DNA from: Bin87 sp965207585
Lineage (GTDB): Bacteria > Chloroflexota > Dehalococcoidia > Lucifugimonadales > UBA3495
NCBI GenBank assembly: GCA_965207585.1
Contig: CBDBMT010000003.1
Location: forward strand, 1,364,001 to 1,428,000
Length of the DNA: 64,000 nt
Direction of reading: 5' to 3'
This document shows positions 9,401 through 17,800 of this stretch, one piece after another. Made by a program: the position numbers and the translations under genes. A model generated the notes under the pieces. It saw nothing but the letters and a program-made list of their open reading frames with translations, was not told where the DNA came from and searched no databases. Every line of letters begins with the position of its first letter. The first letter of the stretch is position 1.

Positions 9401-12400
9401 CCGGCGGCGGGCTACGCCGCGCTGACGGTGGCCACCACCAACGACGAGGTGGACGAGCCCGACGGATCGGTCACGGTCACCGTCGACGCCAGCGCCAGCC
9501 TCGACTACCGGGTGTCCTCGTCCCAGGGGACGGCCGTCGTGGTCGTGTCCGACGACGACGGCGGCTACACGGTCAACCAGGGAACGATCGCCAGGGTCAG
9601 GGAGCTGGCGTCGCAGACCCAGCACGGCGCGGCCCACGTGAACCGCTGGAACCGGGTGCTGCTGGCCTTCGGCGAGCACGACGGCACCGGCGTCACCGGC
9701 GGCCCGATGACGGCGGCCGAGGCCCAGGACATGGCGGACAATCACAGCAGCCCGGTGTGGGACCTGGTGGTCGTCGAGCTGACCGCCCTGGAGGCGGCCG
9801 CGGCGCAGACGCCGCCACCGCCGCCCACGCCCGAGGTGAGCGTCACCGCGGGCAGCGGGGTGACCGAGGGCGGCGACGCCAGCTTCACGGTGACGGCCAG
9901 CCCGGCTCCGGCCTCCAACCTGGCGGTGAGCGTAACGGTCTCCCAGAGCGGCGACTACGGCGCCACCACGGGCCAGCGCACGGTGACCGTCCCGACTTCG
10001 GGCAGCGTCACCCTCAACGTGGGTACCACCGACGATACTACTGACGAGACCGACGGGTCGGTCACGGCCACGGTGAACGCCGGCAGCGGCTACACGGTGT
10101 CCTCGACCCAGGGCGCGGCCACGGTGGCCGTGTCCGACAACGACGCCGCCTCCACGCCGGTGGTGAGCGTCAGCGCGGGCAGCGGGATCACCGAGGGCGG
10201 CGACGCCGTCTTCACGGTCAGCGCAAACCCCGCCCCCGCCGCCAACCTGGACGTGAGCGTAACGGTGTCCCAGAGCGGCGACTACGGCGCGGCCACGGGC
10301 CAGCGCACGGTGACCGTCCCCACCTCGGGCAGCGCCACCTTCACCGTCGGCACCACCGACGACAGCACGGACGAGACCGACGGGTCGGTCACCGCCACGG
10401 TGAACGCCGGCAGCGGCTACACGGTGTCCTCGACCCAGGGCGCGGCCACGGCCGACGTCGCCGACAACGACGATCCGGTCGTCGAGGAGCAGACGGGCTA
10501 CACGGTGGACCCGGACGTGGTCGCCAGGGTCAGGGAGCTGGCGTCGCAGACCCAGCACGGGACGGCCCACGTGAACCGCTGGAACCGGGTGCTGCTGGCC
10601 TTCGGCGAGCACGACGGCACCGGCGTCACGGGCGGCCCGATGACGGCGGCCCAGGCCCAGGACATGGCGGACCGGCACAGCAGCCCGGTGTGGGACCTGG
10701 TGGTTGCCGAGCTGACGGCGCTGGAGGCGGCGTCAGCGCAGACGCCGCCGCCGCCGCCCACGCCCGAGGTGAGCATTTCCGCGGGCAGCGGCATCACCGA
10801 GGGCGGCGACGCCACCTTCACGGTGACCGCCAGCCCGGCGCCTTCGGCCAACCTGGACGTGAGCGTCACGGTGTCCCAGAGCGGCGACTACGGCGCCGCC
10901 ACGGGCCAGCGCACGGTGACGATCCCCACCACGGGCAGCGCCACCCTCACCGTGGGCACCACCGACGATAACGCCGACGAGACCGACGGGTCGGTCACGG
11001 CCACGGTGAACGCCGGCAGCGGCTACACGGTGTCCTCGTCCCAGGGCGCGGCCACGGTCGGCGTGTCCGACAACGACGACGCCCCCACGCCGGTGGTGAG
11101 CGTCAGCGCGGGCAGCGGGGTGACCGAGGGCGGCGACGCCGTCTTCACGGTGACCGCCAACCCGGCCCCGGCGTCCAGCCTGGCGGTGAGCGTGACGGTA
11201 TCCCAGAGCGGCGACTACGGCGCCGCCACGGGCCAGCGCACGGTGACGATCCCCACCACGGGCAGCGCCACCCTCACCGTGGGCACCACCGACGATAACG
11301 CCGACGAGACCGACGGGTCGGTCACGGCCACGGTGAACGCCGGCAGCGGCTACACGGTGTCCTCGTCCCAGGGCGCGGCCACGGTCGGCGTGTCCGACAA
11401 CGACGACGCCCCCACGCCGGTGGTGAGCGTCAGCGCGGGCAGCGGGGTGACCGAGGGCGGCGACGCCGTCTTCACGGTGACCGCCAACCCGGCCCCGGCG
11501 TCCAGCCTGGCGGTGAGCGTGACGGTATCCCAGAGCGGCGACTACGGCGCCACCACGGGGAAGCGCACGGTGACCGTTCCCACCACGGGCAGCGTCGCCC
11601 TCACCGTTGGCACCACGGACGACGCCGCCGACGAGACCGACGGGTCGGTGACGGCCACGGTGAACGCGGGCAGCGGCTACACGGTGTCCGCGTCCCAGGG
11701 CGCTGCCACGGTCAGCGTGTCCGACAACGACGCCGCCCCCACGCCGGTGGTCAGCGTCAGCGGCGGCAGCGGCATCACCGAGGGCGGCGACGCCACCTTC
11801 ACGGTGACCGCCAGCCCGGCCCCGGCGGCGGACCTGGACGTGAGCGTCACGGTGTCCCAGAGCGGCGACTACGGCGCGGCCACGGGGCAGCGCACGGTGA
11901 CCGTTCCCACCACGGGCAGCGTCACCCTCACCGTGGGCACCACCGACGCCGACGCCGACGAGACCGACGGCTCGGTGACCGCCACGGTGAACGCCGGCAG
12001 CGGCTACACGGTGTCCTCGTCCCAGGGCGCGGCCACGGTGGCCGTGTCGGACAACGACGACGCCCCCACGCCGGTGGTGAGCGTCAGCGCGGGCAGCGGG
12101 GTGACCGAGGGCGGCGACGCCGTCTTCACGGTGACGGCCAGCCCGGCCCCGGCGTCCAACCTGGCGGTGAGCGTAACGGTGTCCCAGAGCGGCGACTACG
12201 GCGCCGCCACGGGCCAGCGCACGGTGACCGTCCCCACCACGGGCAGCGCCACCCTCACCGTGGGCACCACGGACGATAACGCCGACGAGACCGACGGGTC
12301 GGTCACCGCCACGGTGAACGCGGGCAGCGGCTACACGGTATCCTCGACCCAGGGGGCGGCCACGGTGGCCGTGGCCGACGACGACGACGCTCCCACGCCG

Positions 12401-13069
12401 GTGGTGAGCGTCACCGCTGGCAGCGGGATCACCGAGGGCGGCGACGCCGTCTTCACGGTGACCGCCAGCCCGGCCCCGGCGTCCAACCTGGACGTGAGCG
12501 TAACGGTATCCCAGAGCGGCGACTACGGCGCCACCACGGGCCAGCGCACGGTGACCGTTCCCACCACGGGCAGCGTCACCCTCACCGTGAGCACCACCGA
12601 CGACGACGCCGACGAGGCCGACGGGTCGGTCACCGCCACGGTGAACGCGGGCAGCGGCTACACGGTGTCCTCGACCCAGGGCGCGGCCACGGTGGCCGTG
12701 TCCGACGACGACGACGCCGCGCCGGAGGCTGAGATCACCGTCACCGTGGCGGACGCCTCGGCGGTGGAGGGCGACGTGCTGGAGTTCCGGGTGGTGCTGT
12801 CGGCGGCGTCCACCGAGGAGATCCGGGTGCGGTGGTACACCGCGCCGGCCTACCACCTGCTGGACGACCGGGCGCACCGGTCCGACTACCAGACGACGGA
12901 GGGAGAGCTGGTGTTTGCGCCGGGAGTGACGGAGCTGACGGGGGAGGTGTGGCTGGAGCAGGACGAGGATGAGGAGCCGGACGAGTACTTCGCGGTGGAG
13001 GCGTTCCTGCCCGGGAGCCTCGTCTCGCCCGACGCGGTGGGAACCATGACCATCGTGGACGACGACTAG
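3440..13069 (+). CDS. Giant secreted multidomain protein (giant 1): anchor-like repeats, FnIII and Calx-beta-like array
   Basis: The 3209-residue protein begins with a signal peptide (RRRALWALPLLLLAVMM..., cleaved near AGAQQ). Five ~165-residue repeats opening with NTGQ/NFGQ/NLGQ and AQ-x-FxTG follow, at about residues 45-205, 212-375, 378-545, 658-815 and 1035-1230; they resemble 'choice-of-anchor' type domains. A Calx-beta-like domain lies at ~555-655 and a Trp-rich unknown domain at ~830-1030. Two FnIII-like domains start near 1608 and 1833. From ~1930 there is a long run of ~109-residue Calx-beta-like repeats (signature VTEGGDA-x-FTV...DETDGSVTATV...SDND), interrupted by two helical modules. 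The last domain has the SDYQTTEGEL and DAVGTMTIVDDD endings typical of Calx-beta. No sortase motif or membrane anchor is visible at the C-terminus. Role is probably adhesion or matrix; Ca2+ binding is inferred from the acidic loops. The GTG start is uncertain because of the poly-C tract. Confidence 0.85.
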   Translation: MLTRRRALWALPLLLLAVMMAAALFALTPAQPAGAQQAAQTFVANTGQSSLAGTHLEYDFAQAFTTGSNSAGYSLRSVGVEFATIQSGFSSSSLTASIHADSGGSPGNSLGTLTNPASFPVSSSDQTLTFTSSAGIDLAANTTYFLVIDLSSAESASLMRLTGSDSEDGGGQAGWSIGDGFSRRAWNTTGAWSTFASSMKLSLGGVSKPFLVSNFGQADGGTGNFVQHDHAQAFTTGANAGGYTLTGVDFSFPQINDGALASKLTAEIRSDSSGAPGAVVATLTKPGTIAAGTNSFTHSGVALAANTTYWAVLDVTLVLLPGANTIRNTASDAEDAGGADGWTIADDGHFRTWNSVGAWTPFGQSRKITIHGTAVETVETETFVANTGQADGGTSFLGNDFHQAFTTGGSSFGYTLHSVEVEFSTIDSAFSSSALTASIHAASGGSPGSSLGTLTNPASFPASTSDQTLTFTSSAGIDLEGSATYFLVIDMDAGQSSSRVRLTGSDAEDGGGLAGWSIADGAGTRTASSTGAWTPNVSSLKISLDGVSKPRPSRVSILGGGAVTEGVSASFTLRAVPAPPADLPVSVTVTTTGDFGYGTLPTSVTIPASGSATLEIATTNDDVDEAHGSVTVTLVDGSDYDLATSLGTATVRVRDDDPPLVKNTGQSSGLVQGLHVDLAQGFDTGGNPSGYTLTSVDVAFNRSTEDFGSKLTVTVHKGANGAPGTVVGTLANPDWVNRQAGTYRFTHPGVALEADTRYWVVLDATGLTEGNSQVKFTQSNSEDAGAAPGWSINNDARIRAQGGGNWITLVGGSTLSMGVNGRLLPHADGSYTVPFDWPLKPTRVGAGETFRLLIITDDWRDATATDIAEYDAHVWDSIRTGHAAIRRYAGQFRVVGSTAAVDARDHTRTNPNDAGHPDAPIYWLNGERVAANNAGFWSDTWENWAMADRRIETGKRYPDNDWPWTGTMTAGTKHASDHLGNSGNVARGRFWTQDGDTGPIDWNRAPSTEPHAFYGISPVFRVEPTPVNAPPGEPAVMSNLGQADGAALSVTTVSTVRDRAQSFRTGSNGGHYRLNSVDVEFAEIGDADAARDLRVQIWANSGGAPGSTAADVLTDLARPSMPVGSSDRTFTFTYQGDDGSGLRLEPNTTYWVYVYDASAQPNSRYALRATASNSERRQGLRLPEGWSIGDGHRSWSLYPNPAVSWSAHSEALKIGLNLGAADAFVQFRTCAGTVSGNDCDTGWVVANYNRHDPPPPITLTEGGPAVTYQWQAVDPHQRRHFYVASQVAEPLSHHGGYIGPGKPDRDRLMCHTGSRSPYNLGDPIVEGLGRDGINFGYGSTAGPLLDRHDGCPFSSQSVYEGDANKWRPVSLAAGQDSDAFDHGTFLIHRPHAVGHNFYENGVLYQVEGFDYPEVRVPLIIRDDDQWEQTLEFSIDDGTTWTSIEDGGLNLAFPASLNTGRKAHYFWVRTKNDPPADQDKRFSINADFAEALLRSGTSEYFRSHRVWFTSPAASHLHTFRTDSAVSAGSVTVSRTPVQVDIHVGANVVGNVTFQVEGYKLYERSDNQISTETPPKTVRTDSFSFHRTLGSCVGCQRLLGDLPDPVVERVGDLTYANLSDTGIDLSWPRVVGAEGYEVRYWSTTSPFPGVPADEAWFGAEPNDPAWNIRHLEPDTEYRAVVYYQDHGATQLSTASPVIRFTTLSAGSPVEAEPASVIVERVPEVSISAAGGTITEGEDAVYTVTVNPAPDAPLDVRVGVAGPGSVVAAQHLGERTVNVPTGGSVSFTIPTVDDTGWGSNGMLGATVRFGEGYRLNRFRSYASVYVANNDLPPPPPVQLKRVSDTTATVAWKPQGDGASYLVVWHESFTGVPVLTEVTTTATEHQLTGLKPQSHYVVSVLHGTNQLDQITVRTLAAGATPKTFTVDFETPAPNTSVPVISVTADGDVTEGGDATFTVSANPAPAADLDVSVTVSQSDDSGVSIEHRTVTIPAAGYAALTVATTNDEVDEPDGSVTVTVDASASLDYRVSSSQGTAVVVVSDDDGGYTVNQGTIARVRELASQTQHGAAHVNRWNRVLLAFGEHDGTGVTGGPMTAAEAQDMADNHSSPVWDLVVVELTALEAAAAQTPPPPPTPEVSVTAGSGVTEGGDASFTVTASPAPASNLAVSVTVSQSGDYGATTGQRTVTVPTSGSVTLNVGTTDDTTDETDGSVTATVNAGSGYTVSSTQGAATVAVSDNDAASTPVVSVSAGSGITEGGDAVFTVSANPAPAANLDVSVTVSQSGDYGAATGQRTVTVPTSGSATFTVGTTDDSTDETDGSVTATVNAGSGYTVSSTQGAATADVADNDDPVVEEQTGYTVDPDVVARVRELASQTQHGTAHVNRWNRVLLAFGEHDGTGVTGGPMTAAQAQDMADRHSSPVWDLVVAELTALEAASAQTPPPPPTPEVSISAGSGITEGGDATFTVTASPAPSANLDVSVTVSQSGDYGAATGQRTVTIPTTGSATLTVGTTDDNADETDGSVTATVNAGSGYTVSSSQGAATVGVSDNDDAPTPVVSVSAGSGVTEGGDAVFTVTANPAPASSLAVSVTVSQSGDYGAATGQRTVTIPTTGSATLTVGTTDDNADETDGSVTATVNAGSGYTVSSSQGAATVGVSDNDDAPTPVVSVSAGSGVTEGGDAVFTVTANPAPASSLAVSVTVSQSGDYGATTGKRTVTVPTTGSVALTVGTTDDAADETDGSVTATVNAGSGYTVSASQGAATVSVSDNDAAPTPVVSVSGGSGITEGGDATFTVTASPAPAADLDVSVTVSQSGDYGAATGQRTVTVPTTGSVTLTVGTTDADADETDGSVTATVNAGSGYTVSSSQGAATVAVSDNDDAPTPVVSVSAGSGVTEGGDAVFTVTASPAPASNLAVSVTVSQSGDYGAATGQRTVTVPTTGSATLTVGTTDDNADETDGSVTATVNAGSGYTVSSTQGAATVAVADDDDAPTPVVSVTAGSGITEGGDAVFTVTASPAPASNLDVSVTVSQSGDYGATTGQRTVTVPTTGSVTLTVSTTDDDADEADGSVTATVNAGSGYTVSSTQGAATVAVSDDDDAAPEAEITVTVADASAVEGDVLEFRVVLSAASTEEIRVRWYTAPAYHLLDDRAHRSDYQTTEGELVFAPGVTELTGEVWLEQDEDEEPDEYFAVEAFLPGSLVSPDAVGTMTIVDDD
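9562..9807 (+). repeat. Helical module, copy 1 (giant 1)
   Basis: A ~80-residue segment unlike the surrounding beta-sandwich repeats: YTVNQGTIARVRELASQ..., then HVNRWNRVLLAFGEHDG, MTAAEAQDMAD, and a helix ending ELTALEAA. Other copies are at 10495-10735, 22675-22912 and 23893-24130. It is predicted alpha-helical and I do not recognise the family. Confidence 0.7.
10495..10735 (+). repeat. Helical module, copy 2 (giant 1)
   Basis: Second copy (YTVDPDVVARVRELASQ...ELTALEAASAQ), followed by a poly-Pro linker (PPPPP) and the next Calx-beta unit. It is almost identical at DNA level to the copy at 23893-24130 in giant 3, which points to recombination between the two genes. Confidence 0.7.
10768..12719 (+). 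repeat. Tandem ~327-bp Calx-beta repeat units inside giant 1
   Basis: Six consecutive units of about 109 codons begin near 10768, 11096, 11423, 11750, 12076 and 12404. Two neighbouring units (starting at 11084 and 11411, period 327 bp) look identical over most of their length, silent positions included. Such identity implies recent duplication or gene conversion, and the region is a hotspot for assembly collapse. Confidence 0.8.
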
Positions 13070-13101
13070 GCCGGAGCCGCTGAAACGGCAAAGCACCAGA
13101 A

Positions 13102-13128
13102 GGGGCCGGCGGCGACGCCGCCGGCCCC
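13102..13128 (+). terminator. Terminator of giant 1
   Basis: A perfect 12-bp GC stem (GGGGCCGGCGGC/GCCGCCGGCCCC) with a 3-nt loop lies 33 bp after the stop codon and is followed by cttgccttgttc, moderately T-rich. It is a good candidate for the 3' end of the giant 1 transcript. Confidence 0.65.
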
Positions 13129-13140
13129 CTTGCCTTGTTC

Positions 13141-13275
13141 TGCCCCACGCGCGGAACGCAGCCTGGGGACGCGGCGGTCCAACGTCCCCGGTGCGGCGCT
13201 GGCACGGGAACGGCAATGTCCTTCCTTGCCGGCGGGACCGGCAAGAGGCCGCCCCGGCAGATTGCCCCTGAAAAA
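13141..13275. repeat. Dispersed repeat downstream of giant genes, copy A
   Basis: The segment around 13146-13205 (CTGGGGACGCGGCGGTCC...) recurs almost unchanged at 26156-26212 after giant 3. The part from 13195 to 13270 (GGGAACGGCAATGTCCTTCC...) recurs with changes at 29892-29965. It contains the hairpin GGGGACG-N11-CGTCCCC. Confidence 0.7.
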
Positions 13276-13291
13276 AAGCTTTGCCGACTTT

Positions 13292-13412
13292 CGCATGAGC
13301 CAGCGTTCAGCCTCGCTGCGACGGTACGGGAAAGGAGCGGGGCAAGCCGGACCGGGAAAGGCGGGCAGCCGTCGTCCCGGGTGGCGGCGATGGCCGGCCT
13401 CGAGACCCGGGG
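13292..13412. repeat. Dispersed ~175-bp repeat, copy A, left part (split by an IS)
   Basis: This stretch plus 14656-14708 matches the uninterrupted copy at 28880-29053 (shared start CGCATGAGCCAGCGTTCAGC, shared end GATAGACTGAGGATACCCCG). The IS sits inside this copy. Function is unknown; both copies lie upstream of a gene and end with TAGACT, which could be a -10 element. Confidence 0.75.
13403..13412. repeat. Target-site duplication of the ISAs1-type element, left copy
   Basis: AGACCCGGGG, 10 bp, repeated exactly at 14646-14655 on the other side of the element. The related empty site at 28992-29001 carries this sequence once, with one or two changes. Confidence 0.85.
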
Positions 13413-14645
13413 CAGGGCAATCGCGTCTTATCCGAGGAGGACTTTGAGCAGGTAGTCCTCGTCCCATCCGGCGTTGAGTCGTTTGCCCTGGATGCCTACT
13501 TTCAGCGTTCTCTCGTTTTTCAAGAGGTTGTGTCCGATCTGGCGCAGGGTGTTGATGTTCTGTGGTCCGTGGTCTTTGCGGACTCGGCACTGGTCCTCCC
13601 GAAAGGACACGTCCAGGGTCCAGTGCAACGAGTTTTCGATGCTCCAGTGGCCTCTAATGGCGGCCAGCAGTTGTTCCGCTGACCCGGCCAGACTGCTGAT
13701 GTAGTAGCGGGGCTGGCTGGCGTCGCCTGCTGCGGTGGTGCGGTGGCCCACCACCCTGACGGCGGCTTTCAGTTCCGGCCATTGCCCCTGGGGGTCCAGA
13801 TAGTCCAGGCAGTCCGGCTCGGTGATGACCCAGCATTCCCGCCGTTCCACCCGCCCGTGTCCCTTGTCCAGGGTTTGAGCGTAGTCATAGGGCACGCCGT
13901 CAAAGCCCAATGCCTCGGCCCCTTCGAACAGGTCTTGAATATTCTCGTACAGTTGACCCTGGTTCTCCTTCACCGCCAGCACATAGTCGGCACCACCATC
14001 TGTGATCTGCTGCGCAATCTCTCGCTGGCAGCCCATGGCGTCGATAGTTACGATACAGCCATTCAACTCCAGCATCTCCAGCAGTTGAGGAATGGCAGTG
14101 ATCTCATTGGATTTCTCGTCGGTCTTGACCTGACCCAGGGTCAGGCTTTGCTGGGTGGCCCAGGCGCTGACCATATGGATGGCCCCCTTCTTCCCAGCAC
14201 GGTCATAGGACCGTCGGGCCGTCTTGCCGTCGATAGCCACCACCTCGCCAGGCAACAACTCGGCGATGGCCTGGGTCCATGAGATGAAGCAATCCTGCAA
14301 CTGCACTGGGTCCAGACGGGCGAAGACATCGCCGAAGGTGTCGTGGGACGGAATGCCGTGGGGCAGTTCCAGGAAACTCTGAAACCAGGCCAGCTTGCTC
14401 CTGCCGAACAGCTCGATATGAACCCAGGAATCAGCCCCACAGATGGTGGCGCAGATGGCGATGGCCAGGATGTCCACCAGTTTGTGGTGTCGGGTGCGTT
14501 CTACCCGGGGATCGTCCAACTCGGCGAAATGATCGAGAATGGTTGCCTTGGGTGCTTGTGCCATGCCCTCCTACCTCCACGACCTGCAATGGATCATCGG
14601 ACATTAGCACATTTCTAAAAATCTCATTAAGACGCGATTGCCCTG
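13413..14645 (-). mobile_element. Complete ISAs1-family insertion sequence (1233 bp)
   Basis: The element is bounded by perfect 18-bp inverted repeats: CAGGGCAATCGCGTCTTA at 13413-13430 and its complement at 14628-14645. It has a 10-bp target duplication and one intact transposase gene whose stop codon lies within the left inverted repeat. Size, ends and duplication length fit the ISAs1 family. Intact ends and an uninterrupted transposase suggest recent insertion. Confidence 0.95.
13428..14564 (-). CDS. ISAs1-family (H-repeat associated) DDE transposase
   Basis: The 378-aa transposase has the N-terminal DDE_Tnp_1-associated region (ILDHFAELDDPRVERTRHHKLVDIL...ADSW-x-IELFGR). The catalytic core shows DDE acidic residues in VVAIDGKTARRS, VTIDAMGCQREIA and HWSIENSLHWTLDVSFRED. 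It catalyses cut-and-paste movement of its own element. Length is normal for the family (~370-380 aa) and there is no internal stop, so it may be active. The stop codon TAA is supplied by the terminal inverted repeat. Confidence 0.95.
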   Translation of the reverse strand: MAQAPKATILDHFAELDDPRVERTRHHKLVDILAIAICATICGADSWVHIELFGRSKLAWFQSFLELPHGIPSHDTFGDVFARLDPVQLQDCFISWTQAIAELLPGEVVAIDGKTARRSYDRAGKKGAIHMVSAWATQQSLTLGQVKTDEKSNEITAIPQLLEMLELNGCIVTIDAMGCQREIAQQITDGGADYVLAVKENQGQLYENIQDLFEGAEALGFDGVPYDYAQTLDKGHGRVERRECWVITEPDCLDYLDPQGQWPELKAAVRVVGHRTTAAGDASQPRYYISSLAGSAEQLLAAIRGHWSIENSLHWTLDVSFREDQCRVRKDHGPQNINTLRQIGHNLLKNERTLKVGIQGKRLNAGWDEDYLLKVLLG

Positions 14646-14708
14646 AGACCCGGGGCAGCGCGCTCCCGGTGGCCGCGCCGACGTGATAGACTGAGGATAC
14701 CCCGTCCG
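14646..14708. repeat. Target duplication (right copy) and right part of dispersed repeat A
   Basis: 14646-14655 is the second AGACCCGGGG. The sequence then continues as the right part of the split ~175-bp repeat up to GATAGACTGAGGATACCCCGTCCG, matching 29000-29053. Confidence 0.8.
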
Positions 14709-14879
14709 CCTCTTCCCACTGGGACGCGGTCAAATCGTCGCGATGAGATTTTGGCTCGTTTTTAAGTTAGAGATAACACCAGCGTATTCAACGTACCGCC
14801 ATAACCCCAGCCAGGCATCATTCAGGCGGGTTCTGCCAATCGCCGATCATTTTCATAGTAGGCAAGGAGGCTGAAACAG

Positions 14880-17800
14880 ATGATGAATGGAAAAATATCC
14901 CGGTTTTCCCCATCGGGCATATTAGCCGCCGCAATAGTCGCCGTGCTGGTGATTGCCGTCGCGGCGCTGGCCCTGCCGGCGAACCCGGCGGAGGGACGCT
15001 CCAACGCACCCCCCCCCGGCGAGGCCGCGCCAGCGGCGCCGCAGATCGCGCAAACCCCCGAGCTGAGCATCGCCGCCGAGTCCGACAGTGTCGTCGAAGG
15101 CGGCTGGGCCCAATTCACCATCTCGGCCAACCCTGCGCCCAGCAGCAGCCTGACGGTCCACTACACTGTATCGCAAACGGGTGAATTCGAACACCAAGCC
15201 AAACAACTCTGGATAGACAAAAACCTGGGCCGCAAGACCCTGACCCTCACCGGCGCCAGCGCCGCCATCGCAGTGCCCACGGTGGACGACGACAAGCGGG
15301 AGCAGGACGGCAGCGTGACCGTCACCCTCAACGCCAGTCCCGACTACACGCTGAGCGCGTCCAGCTCGGCTACGGTCGCACGCGTGGACAACGAACGCAC
15401 TCCCCAGCTGAAGGTCGAGGCCGATGCCGGGGAGGTCAACGAAGGCTCGCCGGCTAGTTTCACCGTTACCACAATACCAACGGGTCGCTTGACCATGACG
15501 GTCAACTACCAGGTGATACACTACGGCGGGTACGTCGCCGCCGGCGATTTGGGCACGCAGAGCCTGACGTTCACCGGGCCCAGTGCAACCATCGCAGTTC
15601 CTACGATTCATGACAACGTCGCTGAACCCGACGGTTCGTTGACGGTCATGCTGCTCCCCGACAAGAGCTACCGGATGGGTGTGCCCAGCGTCGCAACCAC
15701 CACGGTGAAGAACACCGACACTATCAAAGAGGTGCCGCGATTGAGCGTATCCGCCCCAGCTTCATCCCATTTCGAAGGGAGACCGGTCCGATTCATCGTC
15801 CAGGCCAACCGAGCGCCCAGCGGGAGTCTGACGGTTGACTATCAGGTGATAGAGAGCGGCGGTTACGTCAGTTCCAGAGACCTGGGCCGGAAGCAGATCA
15901 CGCTCACCGGCTCCAGTGCCACCATCATCGTGCCCACTATCAGCGATAACGAAGCTGAGCCGTCAGGCGACGGTTCGGCGCTGGTGGCACTGCTCCCCGG
16001 CCGCGGCTACGCACTGCAGCGACAGAACGTGGCCCAGACCACGATCTTGAACGACGACCCGCTGCGCCCGTCAATCACCGTATCCGGCGGCCCGGGGATC
16101 ACCGAAGGCGAAGACGCCGAGTACGTCTTCTCGGCGAGTCCCGCCCCCCAAAACAGCCTGACGATCCATTACACCGTGTCGCAAGACAGCGATAAGGTCG
16201 TGGATGGACAGGCCGTCAGCAAGACCCTGACGCTGACCGGCTCCAGAGCCACCGTCACCGTGCCCACGCTTGACGATAATGCCGGCGAACCGGATGACCA
16301 CGTCTCGGTCACCGTCAACGACGGCAGCGGCTACAGTGTCGGCTCGCCGGCGTCCGCGTCGGTTCTGGTGCACGACAACGACAGCTACCCAACCGTCACC
16401 TTGTCGGGCGCACCTGCCAATGTTGACGAGGGCAACTCATTCGACCTGATCTTCCACATCAGCGAAACCCTGCCGTTGCACCAACACGGACTGTCGGTGA
16501 AATACAGGATAAACGACCGAGGACATGCCCGCACAAGGAATGCGTTCATCCCAAGACAGGTGACCCAAACCACAGTATCGATCACCCCCAAGGATGACAA
16601 TTCGCACCATCCCGATGGCCCCTTGTCGGTCACCGTTCTCTCCGGTGAGAATTATCGGGTAGGCTCACCCAGCTCCGTGACAGTGAACGTCAGAGAAGAC
16701 GACCCTGCCGGCGGGCCCCCGACCATCAGCCTCTCTGGACCTGCGTCCGTAACTGAGGGCGACCCGATGGTTTACACCGTCACCGCCAGCAGCGCCCCCC
16801 AAGGCGGAAGCGTACCGGTGCACTACCGCGTGGGACGAAGTTACGACTACGGCAAGCGTGTGGCTTCCAACCAACTGGGTCGCAAGTCCGTTTCGCTCAC
16901 CGGAACCACGGCCACCATCACCGTGCCCACCATCGACGACGACATCTACGATGGGCCAGCGGCGTTCACTGTCGGACTCCGCGATGTCAGCGGATACCGC
17001 GTCGTGCAACGAACCGTTGGCACCCAAGTGGTGGACGATGACCCCAATCCAACGATCACCGTTGAGACGATTCCCGACTCCAATAACCCCGCGGTCGCCG
17101 AAGGCAACCCGGCCCGGTTCACCATCGCGGCCAACCCGGCGCCCGCCGGAGACCTGACGATCAATTATCGGGTCTACCAGGAGGGCGACTTCGTGGACGG
17201 CAGCTACCTTGGAAACTACAGCGTGACCCTCACCAACTCCGCTCCCAGCGCCACCGTCAGCGTCCCAACGCTGGACGACAACGTGGAGGAGCCACGAGGA
17301 AGGGTCGAAATCTACATTGCTTACGGACGTGGTTACACGTACGAAATCTACCCCGACGGATACGCCGTGTACTACGTTGATGACAACGACCAGCGAGGCA
17401 ATCCCACCATCAGCGTGACCGGCCCGACGGAGGTGACCGAAGGCAGCGCCGTCGCTTACACCATCACGTCCAGTCCGGCGCCCAAAGGGAGCCTGACGGT
17501 CAATTACCGGATCAGCCAGGAAGGCGGCTTCGTGGCCGCCGGCGAACTGGGCCTGAAGTCAGTGACCATCACCTCCGCCACGACCACCGTCAGCATTCCA
17601 ACCCTCGGCGACGACGTGGACGAGGAAGACGGCAGCGTCTCCCTCACCCTGGGCAGCGGAACAACGTACCGGCTTGACCCAACGGACTACTACGCCACCA
17701 CCACGGTGGAGGACGACGACGTAGCCAACCCGGATCTGCGAATTATCTCCAGGAAAAGCAGCGTTGACGAGGGCGACACGGCCCAGTTCACGCTTTTCAT

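Noticed and set aside
9833..12719. Regularly spaced repeats that might be taken for a CRISPR array or satellite
   Set aside because: The period is ~327 bp, in frame, and encodes a complete Calx-beta-like domain; there are no short repeats with unique spacers.
5054..13216. Very long open frames on the minus strand opposite giant 1 (and 24131-26365 opposite giant 3)
   Set aside because: They are Arg/His/Gly/Val-rich mirror images caused by the GC-rich repeated codons of the plus-strand genes; they have no motifs, and the plus strand has a signal peptide and clear domains.
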